DNA of 56,903 nt from Deinococcus sp. (GTDB taxonomy: Bacteria; Deinococcota; Deinococci; Deinococcales; Deinococcaceae): the NCBI RefSeq assembly GCF_018260555.1, contig NZ_JAGLBB010000011.1, positions 1 to 56,903 of the forward strand, written 5' to 3'. Positions 49,806 to 56,903 of the stretch are shown here, in pieces; the stretch's first letter is position 1, and every line of letters begins with the position of its first letter. The translations under genes and the position numbers were made by a program. The notes below the pieces were generated by a model. That model was not told the origin of the DNA. It saw only the letters and a program-made list of their open reading frames with translations, and searched no databases.

Positions 49806-51155
49806 ATGACTTTCCCGGCAGGATTCGTGTGGGGCGCGTCCACGGCGGCGTATCAGATTGAGGGCGGCAGCGAGGCGGGTGGCGGGGCGGGGAGCGGCAG
49901 CGCAGGGAGCGGGGGGGGCCGGGGAAGCGTGTGGGACCTGTTCAGCTGGGCGCGCGGCGTGCCCGGAGGCGAGGCGGCCAGCGGACACGAGACGCTCTGG
50001 CCGCGTGACCTGGACCTGCTGCGCGATCTGGGCGTGGGCGCGTACCGGTTCAGCGTGGCGTGGTCGCGGGTGCAGCCGGGCGGGCGTGGGCGGCCCAGCG
50101 TGCCCGGCCTGGCCTTCTACGACCGCCTGACCGACGAACTGCTGGGCCGGGGCGTGCAGCCGTGGGCGGCGCTGCACCACTGGGATCTGCCGCAGGCCCT
50201 TCAGGACGCGGGCGGGTGGCTGGCCCGCGACACGGCGTACCGGTTCGAGGAGTACGCCTCGCTGGTCGGTGAGCGCCTCGCGGACCGCGCGGCGGCGTTC
50301 GTGACGCTCACGGACCCGTTCACGGTGGCGGCGCAGGGGCACGTGCTGGGCACGCACGCGCCGGGGCTGCGGCTGGGGCTGGGGGCCTTCCCGGCGGCGC
50401 ACCACCAGTTGCTGGCGCACGGGCTGGCCGTGCGGGCGCTGCGCGAGGCGGGCGCGCGGCAGGTGGGCGTGGCCAACGGGTACGCTCCGGCGTGGCCCGC
50501 CACGGACCGCGACGAACGGGCCGCAACCCTGATGGGCGCCCTGCGCGCCGACCTGTTCACGGACCCGCTGCTGCGCGGCGAGTACCCGGCCACGCTGCTG
50601 GACCTGCTGTCCGGGCGCGCGCCGCAGGTGCTGGAGGCGGTGCAGGCCGGAGATCACGCGGTCATGGCCGCGCCGCTGGATTTCCTGGGCGTGCACTACA
50701 CCCAGCCGGACTGGGTGCGCGCCGGCGGCGGCCTGCTGGGGCTGACGGTCGGGCACGTCCCGGACCGTGAGCGCACGGCGTCCGGCGCAGCGGTCGTGCC
50801 CGAGGGCCTGACGCAGACGCTGACCGGCCTGAAAGCCCGCTACAGCGACACCTGCCCGCCGCTGATCGTTACGGTCGGTTACGCCGCAGCCACCGACACG
50901 CCGGACGATGAGGGCCGCGTGCGCGACGACGCCCGCATCCGTTACCTCGACCGGCACCTGGAGGCCGCCTCCGACGCGCTGACGCAGGGCGCCCCCGTGC
51001 GGGGCGTGTTCGTGCACAGCCTGCTGGACGGCTTCGAGTGGGACGCCGGGTACAGCCTGCGCACCGGGCTGGTGCACGTGGACGCCGGGACGCTGGAGCG
51101 CACGCCCAGGGACAGTTACCGCTGGCTGCGCGACCGCCTGCGCACGCAGGGCTGA
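49806..51155 (+). CDS. GH1-fold protein lacking both catalytic glutamates
   Basis: A 449-residue protein that aligns along its whole length with GH1 beta-glucosidases: FPAGFVWGASTAAYQIEG, GAYRFSVAWSRVQP, ALHHWDLPQAL, GTHAPG, IVPEGL-like VVPEGL, SLLDGFEWDAGYSLRTGLVHVD. The acid/base motif TLNEP reads TLTDP (Asp170 for Glu), and the nucleophile motif ITENG reads VTVGY (Val357 for Glu). The tryptophan of WSLLDNFEW is His and the conserved Asn-Tyr is HY. Normal retaining glycoside hydrolysis should not be possible; binding, regulation or a changed chemistry are alternatives. The start follows CAGAAT by 6 nt. Confidence 0.88.
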   Translation: MTFPAGFVWGASTAAYQIEGGSEAGGGAGSGSAGSGGGRGSVWDLFSWARGVPGGEAASGHETLWPRDLDLLRDLGVGAYRFSVAWSRVQPGGRGRPSVPGLAFYDRLTDELLGRGVQPWAALHHWDLPQALQDAGGWLARDTAYRFEEYASLVGERLADRAAAFVTLTDPFTVAAQGHVLGTHAPGLRLGLGAFPAAHHQLLAHGLAVRALREAGARQVGVANGYAPAWPATDRDERAATLMGALRADLFTDPLLRGEYPATLLDLLSGRAPQVLEAVQAGDHAVMAAPLDFLGVHYTQPDWVRAGGGLLGLTVGHVPDRERTASGAAVVPEGLTQTLTGLKARYSDTCPPLIVTVGYAAATDTPDDEGRVRDDARIRYLDRHLEAASDALTQGAPVRGVFVHSLLDGFEWDAGYSLRTGLVHVDAGTLERTPRDSYRWLRDRLRTQG

Positions 51156-51258
51156 GCCCGCCGCGTGCAGATGCTACGAACTGCGGGTTAAGGGGTCCGG
51201 TCGGACATGCGCCACTCGGCGGATGCGGGAGCGGGTGCGTTCGGCCTAGCCTGTCAGG

Positions 51259-53109
51259 ATGACGGCGTCTGCTGTTCCTCCTTCCCCTCACCCGCCGGCC
51301 TCTCACCCGCCGGCCTCTCACCCACCGGACGCTCCTCTGCCAGACAGACCCTCGACGGCGCTGGGCGTGCTCGCCACGTACCTGGGCCCTTTGAAGTGGC
51401 AGGTGATGGCCCTGGCGGCGCTGCTGCTGAGCGGCACGGCGCTGAACCTGAGCCTCCCGCAACTGCTGCGGCAGTTCGTGGATAACGCCCGGCTGGGCGG
51501 CGCGGCCGATCCGGGCCTGCTGACGCGGCTAGCGGGGCTGTACATCGCGCTGGCGGTGGGCGTGCAGGTCATGACGGCCGGCGCAACCTACGTGGGCGCG
51601 CGGGTCGGCTGGACCGCCACGAACCGCCTGCGCGCCGACCTGATGGACCACCTGCTGTCCCTGGACATGCGTGAACACAAGGAACGCACGCCGGGCGAGA
51701 TGATCGAACGCATCGACGGGGACGTGACGGCCCTCAGTAACTTCTTCTCGCAGTTCGCGGTGCGGGTGTTCGGGGCGGCGCTGCTGCTGACCGGCGCGCT
51801 GATCATGTTCTTCCGTGAGGACTGGCGCGTGGGCCTGGGCGTCACGGCCTTCACGCTGGTCACGCTGGTCACCATCAACCGCGTGCGGAAACTGGGCGTG
51901 GAACCCACCCGCCTGGAACGCGAGAGCAGCGCCCGCCTGTTCGGCTTTATCGAGGAGCGCCTGACCGGCCTGGAGGACATCCGCAGCCTGGGCGCCGGCG
52001 GCCACCACCTGAACCGCTTCCTGGGTGTGCAGCGCGAGTACTTCACGCGCTCCGTCAACTCCTGGCGGGGGCGCAGCGTGGTGTGGCAACTGAGCATGCT
52101 GCTGTTCGCCGTGGGGTACGTGGCCGTCCTGAGCGCCGCCGTCGGCCTGTACGCCGCCGGGAGCATCACGCTGGGCACGGCGTTCCTGATGTACCAGTAC
52201 ATGACCCTGGTGGAAGAACCCATTGATCAGCTCACGCAGCAGCTTCAGGACCTCCAGAAGGCCGGGGCCAGCATCGGGCGCGTCTCGGAACTGCTGGCGC
52301 TGCGCACCACCGTCACGGGCGGAAGCGCGCCCCTGAGCGCCGGGCCGCTGGCACTGGACTTCCGGGACGTGTCGTTCACGTACGCGCCCGGGGACCCCCA
52401 GGCACGCGGCGTGCTGAGCGGCGTGACCTTCCACCTGAACGCCGGGCAGACCCTGGGCCTGCTGGGCCGTACGGGCAGCGGCAAGACCACCCTGACCCGC
52501 CTGATCTCGCGCCTGTACGACGCCACCGCCGGGGAGATCACGCTGGGCGGCGTGAACATCACCCACGTACCGCTGAAAGAACTGCGCCGCCGCGTGGCGG
52601 TCGTCACGCAGGACGTGCAACTGTTTCAGGCGAGCGTGCGCGACAACCTCAGTTTCTTCGACCCGACCGTCACGGACGCGCAGGTCGAGGCGGCCCTGCA
52701 CGAGGTCGGCCTGGGCGCGTGGCTCTCGCGGCTGGAACGGGGCGTGCACACGCCGCTGCCCACCGGCAGTCTCTCGGCGGGCCAGGCGCAACTGCTGGCG
52801 TTCGCGCGCGTGATGCTGCGCGACCCGAGCGTCATCATTCTCGACGAACCCAGCAGCCGCCTCGACCCTGCCACCGAGGCCCTGCTGACGGCCGCCATGA
52901 CCCGTCTGCTCGCCGGGCGCACCGCCATCATCATCGCGCACCGCCTCGACACCGTCGCCCGCGCCGACCGCATCCTGGTCCTGGGCGGCGGCGAGGTGCT
53001 CGAAGACGGCCCCCGCGCCGACCTGGCCCGCGACCCGCACAGCCACTACGCTGCCCTGCTGCGCGCCGGAACACTGGACGGGACCGCGGCGCAAGGAGTG
53101 CTGGCATGA
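51259..53109 (+). CDS. ABC exporter half-transporter 1 (heterodimer partner)
   Basis: 616 residues: a Pro/His-rich N-terminus (three 15-nt repeats encode HPPAS), six transmembrane helices (residues about 35-335), and an ATPase domain with Walker A GRTGSGKTT (near 404), Q-loop VVTQDVQLFQ, Walker B IILDEPSSRLD with the catalytic Glu, and H-loop AHRLDTV. The signature reads LSAGQ, not LSGGQ. It is translationally coupled to a second half-transporter (ATGA overlap). The substrate is unknown; lipid, peptide or drug export is typical. ATG 51259 follows TAGCCT by 6 nt (leaderless). Confidence 0.93.
   Translation: MTASAVPPSPHPPASHPPASHPPDAPLPDRPSTALGVLATYLGPLKWQVMALAALLLSGTALNLSLPQLLRQFVDNARLGGAADPGLLTRLAGLYIALAVGVQVMTAGATYVGARVGWTATNRLRADLMDHLLSLDMREHKERTPGEMIERIDGDVTALSNFFSQFAVRVFGAALLLTGALIMFFREDWRVGLGVTAFTLVTLVTINRVRKLGVEPTRLERESSARLFGFIEERLTGLEDIRSLGAGGHHLNRFLGVQREYFTRSVNSWRGRSVVWQLSMLLFAVGYVAVLSAAVGLYAAGSITLGTAFLMYQYMTLVEEPIDQLTQQLQDLQKAGASIGRVSELLALRTTVTGGSAPLSAGPLALDFRDVSFTYAPGDPQARGVLSGVTFHLNAGQTLGLLGRTGSGKTTLTRLISRLYDATAGEITLGGVNITHVPLKELRRRVAVVTQDVQLFQASVRDNLSFFDPTVTDAQVEAALHEVGLGAWLSRLERGVHTPLPTGSLSAGQAQLLAFARVMLRDPSVIILDEPSSRLDPATEALLTAAMTRLLAGRTAIIIAHRLDTVARADRILVLGGGEVLEDGPRADLARDPHSHYAALLRAGTLDGTAAQGVLA
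51289..51333 (+). repeat. In-frame 15-nt tandem repeat at the ABC 1 N-terminus
   Basis: Three units of the form CACCCGCCGGCCTCT, the third diverged, encode HPPAS-type repeats ahead of the first membrane helix. Confidence 0.85.
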
Positions 53110-54953
53110 CCACCTCTCCCCCGCCGCCCACCGCGCCCGTGAAGGAACGCACATTCGCGCTCTCCAGGGAACTGTTCCGGTACAAGCCGGGTCTGTTCGC
53201 GTTCAACCTGCTGATGTGGGGTCTGGTGCACGCCAGCCCCGCCCTGCTGACCCTGGCCGTGAGCGGCGTGTTCCGCCACCTGGAAGAAGCCGACGCCCTG
53301 AAAACTGGCGGGCAAGTCCTGAACCCCGCCATTGCGGCCGCGTGGGTGTCGCTGGCGTGGTTCACGTTCGTGCGCCTGAGCCGATTCGGGATCTTCTACG
53401 GCGCGTTCCGCGCGTGGATTGAACTGTGGTACACGCTGGACGCCCTGGTGCGCCGCAACCTGCTGGGCTACCTGCTCACCGCCCGCCGCTCCCGCCGCCT
53501 GCCCGACACGCCCGCCGAGGCCGTCAGCCGCTTCCGGGACGACGTGGACGACGTGGCCGGGTACACGGAAGTCTGGGTGGACGGCGCGGGCTTCGTCGCG
53601 TACTCCGTGATCGCCGTCACCCTGATGGCCCGCGTGGACCCCCTGATCACGGGGCTGGTATGCGCGCCACTGCTGCTGATGATCGCGTTCGTGCAGCGCC
53701 TCTCGCCCACCATCCGCACGTACCGCCGCCGCATGCGCGAGGCGACCGCCCGCGTCACGGACTTCATCGGCGAGACCTTCGGAGCGGTCAGCGCCGTGAA
53801 ACTCGCCGCGCAGGAAGACCGCATGGTCACGCACCTGCGTTCCTTAGGCGAAACGCGCCGCCACGCCGCGCTGCGCGACGTGCTGCTGACCGAACTGATC
53901 CGCGGCGTGAACACCAACATGGTGAACCTCGCCGTGGGTCTCGTGCTGCTGCTCGGCGCGAACAAGGTCCGGGGCCGCGCGCTCAACGTGGACGACTTCG
54001 TGCTGTTCATCGGTCTGCTGCCCCGCCTGACCGCTTCGATGGGCTTCTTCGGGGACGCCATCGCCCGCCATCGCCGCACCGGCGTCAGCTACGACCGCAT
54101 GACCCGGCTGCTGCAGGACGCACCCGACACCAGCATCGTCGCCCACCACGACGTGTACCTGAGCGCCGACCCGCCCGCCCCCACCCCCGCCCCACCCCAC
54201 ATCCCCCTGCAGGAGCTGCGCGTGCAGAACCTGAGCGCCACGCACCCCGGCGGCCTCGGCGTACACGACATCAGCTTCACCGTGGCGCGCGGCGAGTTCA
54301 TCGTCATCACCGGCCGTATCGGCAGCGGCAAGAGCACCCTGCTGCGCGCCCTGCTCGGCCTGATTCCTACCCAGAGCGGCCAGACGTACTGGAACGGCCA
54401 GCCCATTGACGACCCCGCCACCTTCCTTGTGCCCCCCCGCAGCGCGTACGCGGCCCAGATCCCCAACCTGTTCAGCGACACCCTCCAGGAGAACATCACC
54501 AGCGGCGGCCCCGCCACGCACCTGAGCCGCGCCGTGAAACTCGCCGTGCTCGAACCCGACCTCGACACCCTCGGCAGCGGCCTGAGTACCCCCGTCGGCG
54601 CGCGCGGCGTGAAACTCAGCGGCGGGCAGATCCAGCGCGCCGCCGTCGCCCGCATGCTCGCCCGCGACGCCGACCTCCTGGTGTTCGACGATGTCAGCAG
54701 CGCCCTGGACGCCCGCACCGAAGCGCAACTCTGGCAGGGCCTCGCCGGCACCGACGCCACCTGCCTGGTCGTTAGCCACCGCCGCGCCGCCCTGGCGCGC
54801 GCCGACCGCATCCTCCTGCTCCAGAACGGCACCCTCACCGACCACGGCACCCTCCCCGAACTCCTGGGGCGCAACGAAGAAATGCGCGCCCTCTGGCACG
54901 ACGACGCGGCAGGCGGAGAGGAGGAAGGGCGACCCCCCAGTCAGCTTCGCTGA
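53106..54953 (+). CDS. ABC exporter half-transporter 2 (heterodimer partner)
   Basis: 615 residues: six membrane helices, then an ATPase domain with Walker A GRIGSGKST (near 403), signature LSGGQIQRAAVARML and Walker B LLVFDDVSSALD. Asp replaces the catalytic Glu after Walker B, the mark of a degenerate nucleotide site. Its partner has the altered signature LSAGQ, and the two changes fall in the same composite site of a heterodimer. The stop codon lies inside a hairpin repeat (54940-54973), so the last residues (PPSQLR) are encoded by it. The gene is coupled to ABC 1. Confidence 0.92.
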   Translation: MTTSPPPPTAPVKERTFALSRELFRYKPGLFAFNLLMWGLVHASPALLTLAVSGVFRHLEEADALKTGGQVLNPAIAAAWVSLAWFTFVRLSRFGIFYGAFRAWIELWYTLDALVRRNLLGYLLTARRSRRLPDTPAEAVSRFRDDVDDVAGYTEVWVDGAGFVAYSVIAVTLMARVDPLITGLVCAPLLLMIAFVQRLSPTIRTYRRRMREATARVTDFIGETFGAVSAVKLAAQEDRMVTHLRSLGETRRHAALRDVLLTELIRGVNTNMVNLAVGLVLLLGANKVRGRALNVDDFVLFIGLLPRLTASMGFFGDAIARHRRTGVSYDRMTRLLQDAPDTSIVAHHDVYLSADPPAPTPAPPHIPLQELRVQNLSATHPGGLGVHDISFTVARGEFIVITGRIGSGKSTLLRALLGLIPTQSGQTYWNGQPIDDPATFLVPPRSAYAAQIPNLFSDTLQENITSGGPATHLSRAVKLAVLEPDLDTLGSGLSTPVGARGVKLSGGQIQRAAVARMLARDADLLVFDDVSSALDARTEAQLWQGLAGTDATCLVVSHRRAALARADRILLLQNGTLTDHGTLPELLGRNEEMRALWHDDAAGGEEEGRPPSQLR

Positions 54954-54973
54954 CAGCTCCCCTCAAGGGGAGC
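54940..54973. repeat. Double hairpin repeat across the ABC 2 stop codon
   Basis: GTCAGC-TTC-GCTGAC (54940-54954) is directly followed by GCTCCCC-TCAA-GGGGAGC (54956-54973). The TGA stop at 54951-54953 is in the right arm of the first hairpin. It differs from the ATACGGACT repeat family. Confidence 0.75.
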
Positions 54974-55144
54974 CGGACTGGCCGTAACCGTCACAACGAC
55001 CCGGCCCGTCGTGCGCGCAGCGCGCGGGGCGCACGCAGCGGGGGCCAAGGATGGCGTCCAGGAAGTGGCCGTCCCCGCCCACTTCCACCACGAACGCCCG
55101 AGAAATACCTGCCCAGTGCCAACGAAAGCCCCCCCTGCCCCCCT

Positions 55145-55168
55145 GGGGTAGGGGGCTGGGGGGTGGGG
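55145..55168 (+). other. G-quadruplex-prone tract between ABC 2 and pyrE
   Basis: Four G runs of 4, 5, 6 and 4 bases are separated by loops of 2, 2 and 1 nt. It lies in the 259-nt space between convergent genes; the rest of that space is C/G-rich with imperfect hairpins and no recognised gene. Confidence 0.6.
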
Positions 55169-55212
55169 AAGCCAGCCGCAGGCAACCCCGCAACAAAGCC
55201 CCCTGAAAACCT

Positions 55213-55773
55213 TCAGATCTCCTGAAGAGGAGTGGCCGCCAGCCACGCGGGCACCTCGTCCGGAGCGTACGTGTCGAACACGAGCCGCGTGAGCGACACG
55301 AGCGGGTACCCTTCGAGGTCACCTTCAATGGGACGGCGGTCGACGATGCAGGCGATGGCGGCGCAGCGTCCTCCGGCAGCTTCGGCGGCGCGGACGGCTT
55401 TGAGGACACTGCCGCCGGTGGTGAGGACGTCTTCGACGGCGATGAAGGTTTCGCCGGGGGTGATGGTGAAGGCTTCGCGGATTTTCATGCCGCCGTGGCC
55501 GTCTTTCTCGGCGAAGATGGCGCGGGTGCCGTAGTGGCGGGCGGTTTCGTAGGCGAGGACGACGCCGCCCATGGCGGGGCCGATGAGCAGGTCGGCGTGG
55601 ACGCCTTTCTCTTTGAGGCGCTGGGCGAGGGCCTGTCCGATCTGTTCGGTGAGGTGGGGGTGCTGGAGGAGGGTGGTGCTCTGGAGGAATTTGGGGCTGT
55701 GGCGGCCGGAGGCGAGGAGAAAGTGGCCTTCGTGGTACGCGCCGGCCTGCTGGTAGAGATCCAGGACGTTCAT
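55213..55773 (-). CDS. pyrE: Orotate phosphoribosyltransferase
   Basis: A 186-residue PRTase that joins orotate to PRPP to form OMP. Motifs are HFLLASGRHSPKFLQ near residue 20, LLIGPAMGGVVLAYETAR, FAEKDGHGGMKIRE (flexible catalytic loop) and the PRPP-binding IAVEDVLTTGGSVLKAV. The chosen ATG 55773 excludes a 27-residue extension encoded by G-rich leader. AATACT lies 7 nt upstream on the minus strand and there is no Shine-Dalgarno, so it is probably leaderless. It completes pyrimidine synthesis downstream of PyrD. Confidence 0.95.
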   Translation of the reverse strand: MNVLDLYQQAGAYHEGHFLLASGRHSPKFLQSTTLLQHPHLTEQIGQALAQRLKEKGVHADLLIGPAMGGVVLAYETARHYGTRAIFAEKDGHGGMKIREAFTITPGETFIAVEDVLTTGGSVLKAVRAAEAAGGRCAAIACIVDRRPIEGDLEGYPLVSLTRLVFDTYAPDEVPAWLAATPLQEI

Positions 55774-55836
55774 GGAGGGCAGTATTTCATCTTGGTCGGC
55801 CCTGTCGGTTGGGGGACCGTGTCGGTTGGGGGGGTG

Positions 55837-55972
55837 ATACGGATTGCGCTCCATTCCACCACAGTCGGAAAAGCGCCGCCTGCGGCTCCATGTCGCGCAG
55901 GGGCGTCTGCCCTTCCTCCTCGCATCCGCTCGGATTGATCCGGGACTGCAGCGAATTAATCGGAATCCGTAT
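55837..55972. repeat. Dispersed palindromic repeat copy upstream of pyrE
   Basis: It starts ATACGGATTGCGCTCCATTC, contains CGCCGCCTGCGGCTCC (the reverse of the core at 82-161) and CGCATCCGCTCGGATTGATC, and ends CGGAATCCGTAT. It is one of the few copies placed between two gene starts. Confidence 0.75.
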
Positions 55973-56023
55973 AAGGGAGCCGGGTTCTATTGCCAGGGGG
56001 GTGAACTGGGTGCATGATGGTGC

Positions 56024-56227
56024 ATGGATTCGGTGACTTTTCCGGGGGCGGTGACGGTGGGGGCGCGGCGGCGTCTGCTGGGGATTTCGCTGGTGGCGTT
56101 GGCGCGGGAGGCGCGCGTGTCGCCGGAGGTGCTGCGGTGGCTGGAGGCCGGTGAGTACGATCCGAGGAGTCTGCATGTGCTGGCGCGGTGGGTGCTGGCG
56201 CACCGGCTGGACATCACGCTGGACTGA
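56024..56227 (+). CDS. Small helix-turn-helix protein (XRE-like)
   Basis: A 67-residue protein with a HTH pattern typical of XRE/Cro-like DNA-binding proteins: VGARRRLLGISLVALAREARVSPEVLRWLEAGEYDPRSLHVLARWV, where the recognition helix is VSPEVLRWLEAG. It lacks a second domain. It may regulate a neighbour or itself; no target is visible. The start ATG at 56024 is the third of several nearby ATG/GTG codons and has no clear Shine-Dalgarno, so the N-terminus is uncertain by a few residues. Confidence 0.7.
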   Translation: MDSVTFPGAVTVGARRRLLGISLVALAREARVSPEVLRWLEAGEYDPRSLHVLARWVLAHRLDITLD

Positions 56228-56389
56228 GCGGCGGCGGCGCGGGGCCGCGTAGGCGTGCTGGCGGATGCGCCGCACCCGCGTGGCGCGCTTGAATGGCGTG
56301 TATGACGTGTGAAGGAACGGCCGGGTGCGTGCGGGGCGCGCGCCGTGAAGAATGACGGTGGGTACGGAACGTGTGGGGGGTGGTGCGGC

Positions 56390-56903
56390 GTGAATCAGGC
56401 GTTCGTGGATGCCAGCTGGAACGAGGGACCGGACGCCGAGGGGCGACTGGTGGGCGTGGGCGGGTGGGGGCTGGTGCTGATCGTGCCGGGGCAACTCCCG
56501 GCGCGGTTTCAGGGGCAGCTGCGCGCGCCGGACAACAACGCGGCCGAGGTGCGCGCGGTGCTGGAGGCCGTGCGGGCCGCGCCGCCTGGCGAGCCTCTGA
56601 CCGTCCATACGGACAACGAGGCGGTGATCGCGTCGGTGGGGCGCGGACGCGGACCGGAGGTTCTGACCGACGCGGCGCGCGAGGTGCTGGAGGAAATGGC
56701 GGCGCGGGGTGTGGGCCTGCGCGTGCGGTACGCGCCGCGTTCGCGGCGGCACATGCTCACGGCGCACGAGTTGGCGAACGACGCGCGGCGGGGGCTGGGC
56801 ACGCCGGGCCTCACGGCCGCACGCTCGGACGTGCTGATCGAGCAGCGCGCGGCGGGCGACGAGGCCCGCGTGAGCCTGCGCCGCGCCGGGGAGCGCGTGA
56901 CGG
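56390..56903 (+). CDS. RNase H-like protein (truncated by the window end)
   Basis: At least 171 residues, open to the window edge. The RNase HI active-site acidic residues are in FVDASW (Asp7), NNAAEVRAVLEAV (Glu53), VHTDNEAV (Asp75) and ELANDARRG (Asp near 131), with the ordering and spacing of the D-E-D-D set. It may degrade RNA of RNA-DNA hybrids. The region after residue about 140 (LTAARSDVLIEQRAAGDEARVS) is beyond the RNase H domain and suggests a fusion or extension. The GTG start at 56390 follows a G-rich stretch; the true start could differ. Confidence 0.8.
   Translation, partial: MNQAFVDASWNEGPDAEGRLVGVGGWGLVLIVPGQLPARFQGQLRAPDNNAAEVRAVLEAVRAAPPGEPLTVHTDNEAVIASVGRGRGPEVLTDAAREVLEEMAARGVGLRVRYAPRSRRHMLTAHELANDARRGLGTPGLTAARSDVLIEQRAAGDEARVSLRRAGERVT

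Overview
The window is high-GC bacterial chromosome. Gene content points to Deinococcus: a Dr0930-type phosphotriesterase-like lactonase, a caa3-type oxidase with fused subunits I and III, a Thermus/Deinococcus-style paired glutamate dehydrogenase, and a large share of genes whose -10 box lies only 6-9 nt before the start codon, the promoter layout of leaderless Deinococcus mRNAs. About 50 protein genes and one tRNA-Trp are supported. No rRNA, CRISPR array, prophage or complete insertion sequence was seen.

Layout. 0-1.3 kb: a histidine phosphatase and acyl-CoA thioesterase pair. 1.8-7.8 kb: a complete branched-chain amino acid/amide ABC importer (livJ, livHMGF) ending in a serine hydrolase. 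7.9-11.8 kb: heme A synthesis (ctaB, ctaA), a divergent DUF420 protein and an MFS transporter. 11.9-15.6 kb: panB facing two glutamate dehydrogenase paralogs, one keeping the active-site lysines and one that lost one of them. 16.4-24.7 kb: polyprenyl diphosphate synthase, a membrane protein, the lactonase, a folate branch (pabC and a PabB-PabA fusion), an Rrf2 regulator, pyrD and an SMR pump. 25.1-29.7 kb: cytochrome oxidase subunits II and I/III, then an SCO copper chaperone. 29.8-44.7 kb: ruvB, an ArsC/Spx-fold protein, a molybdopterin oxidoreductase, SDR and AKR enzymes, pnp, a class A PBP, ttcA, accA/accD and lapA. 44.8-56.9 kb: cutA, tRNA-Trp, nth, a coiled-coil zinc ribbon protein, asparaginase, hemC, a GH1-fold protein without its catalytic glutamates, a heterodimeric ABC exporter, pyrE, a small HTH protein and a truncated RNase H gene.

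The most unusual material is between the genes. A modular palindromic repeat family with outer ends like ATACGGACTCCG occurs about 16 times, mostly at 3' ends of genes; in six cases its edge directly follows the stop codon. Two 192-bp AT-rich elements (18474-18665 and 33679-33870) are 191/192 identical in opposite orientation. Each has perfect 14-bp terminal inverted repeats and its own 8-bp target duplication, and each sits inside a copy of that repeat family. They look like a recently active MITE. In-frame 12-15 nt tandem repeats also extend several unrelated proteins.

How the genes work together: ctaA, ctaB, the DUF420 protein, SCO1 and the CoxB/CoxAC proteins together make and mature one heme A-type, copper-dependent terminal oxidase, although they lie in separate transcription units. 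accA and accD encode the carboxyltransferase of fatty acid synthesis. pabBA and pabC make p-aminobenzoate, and pyrD and pyrE are two steps of pyrimidine synthesis. ruvB, nth and pnp belong to DNA repair and RNA turnover.
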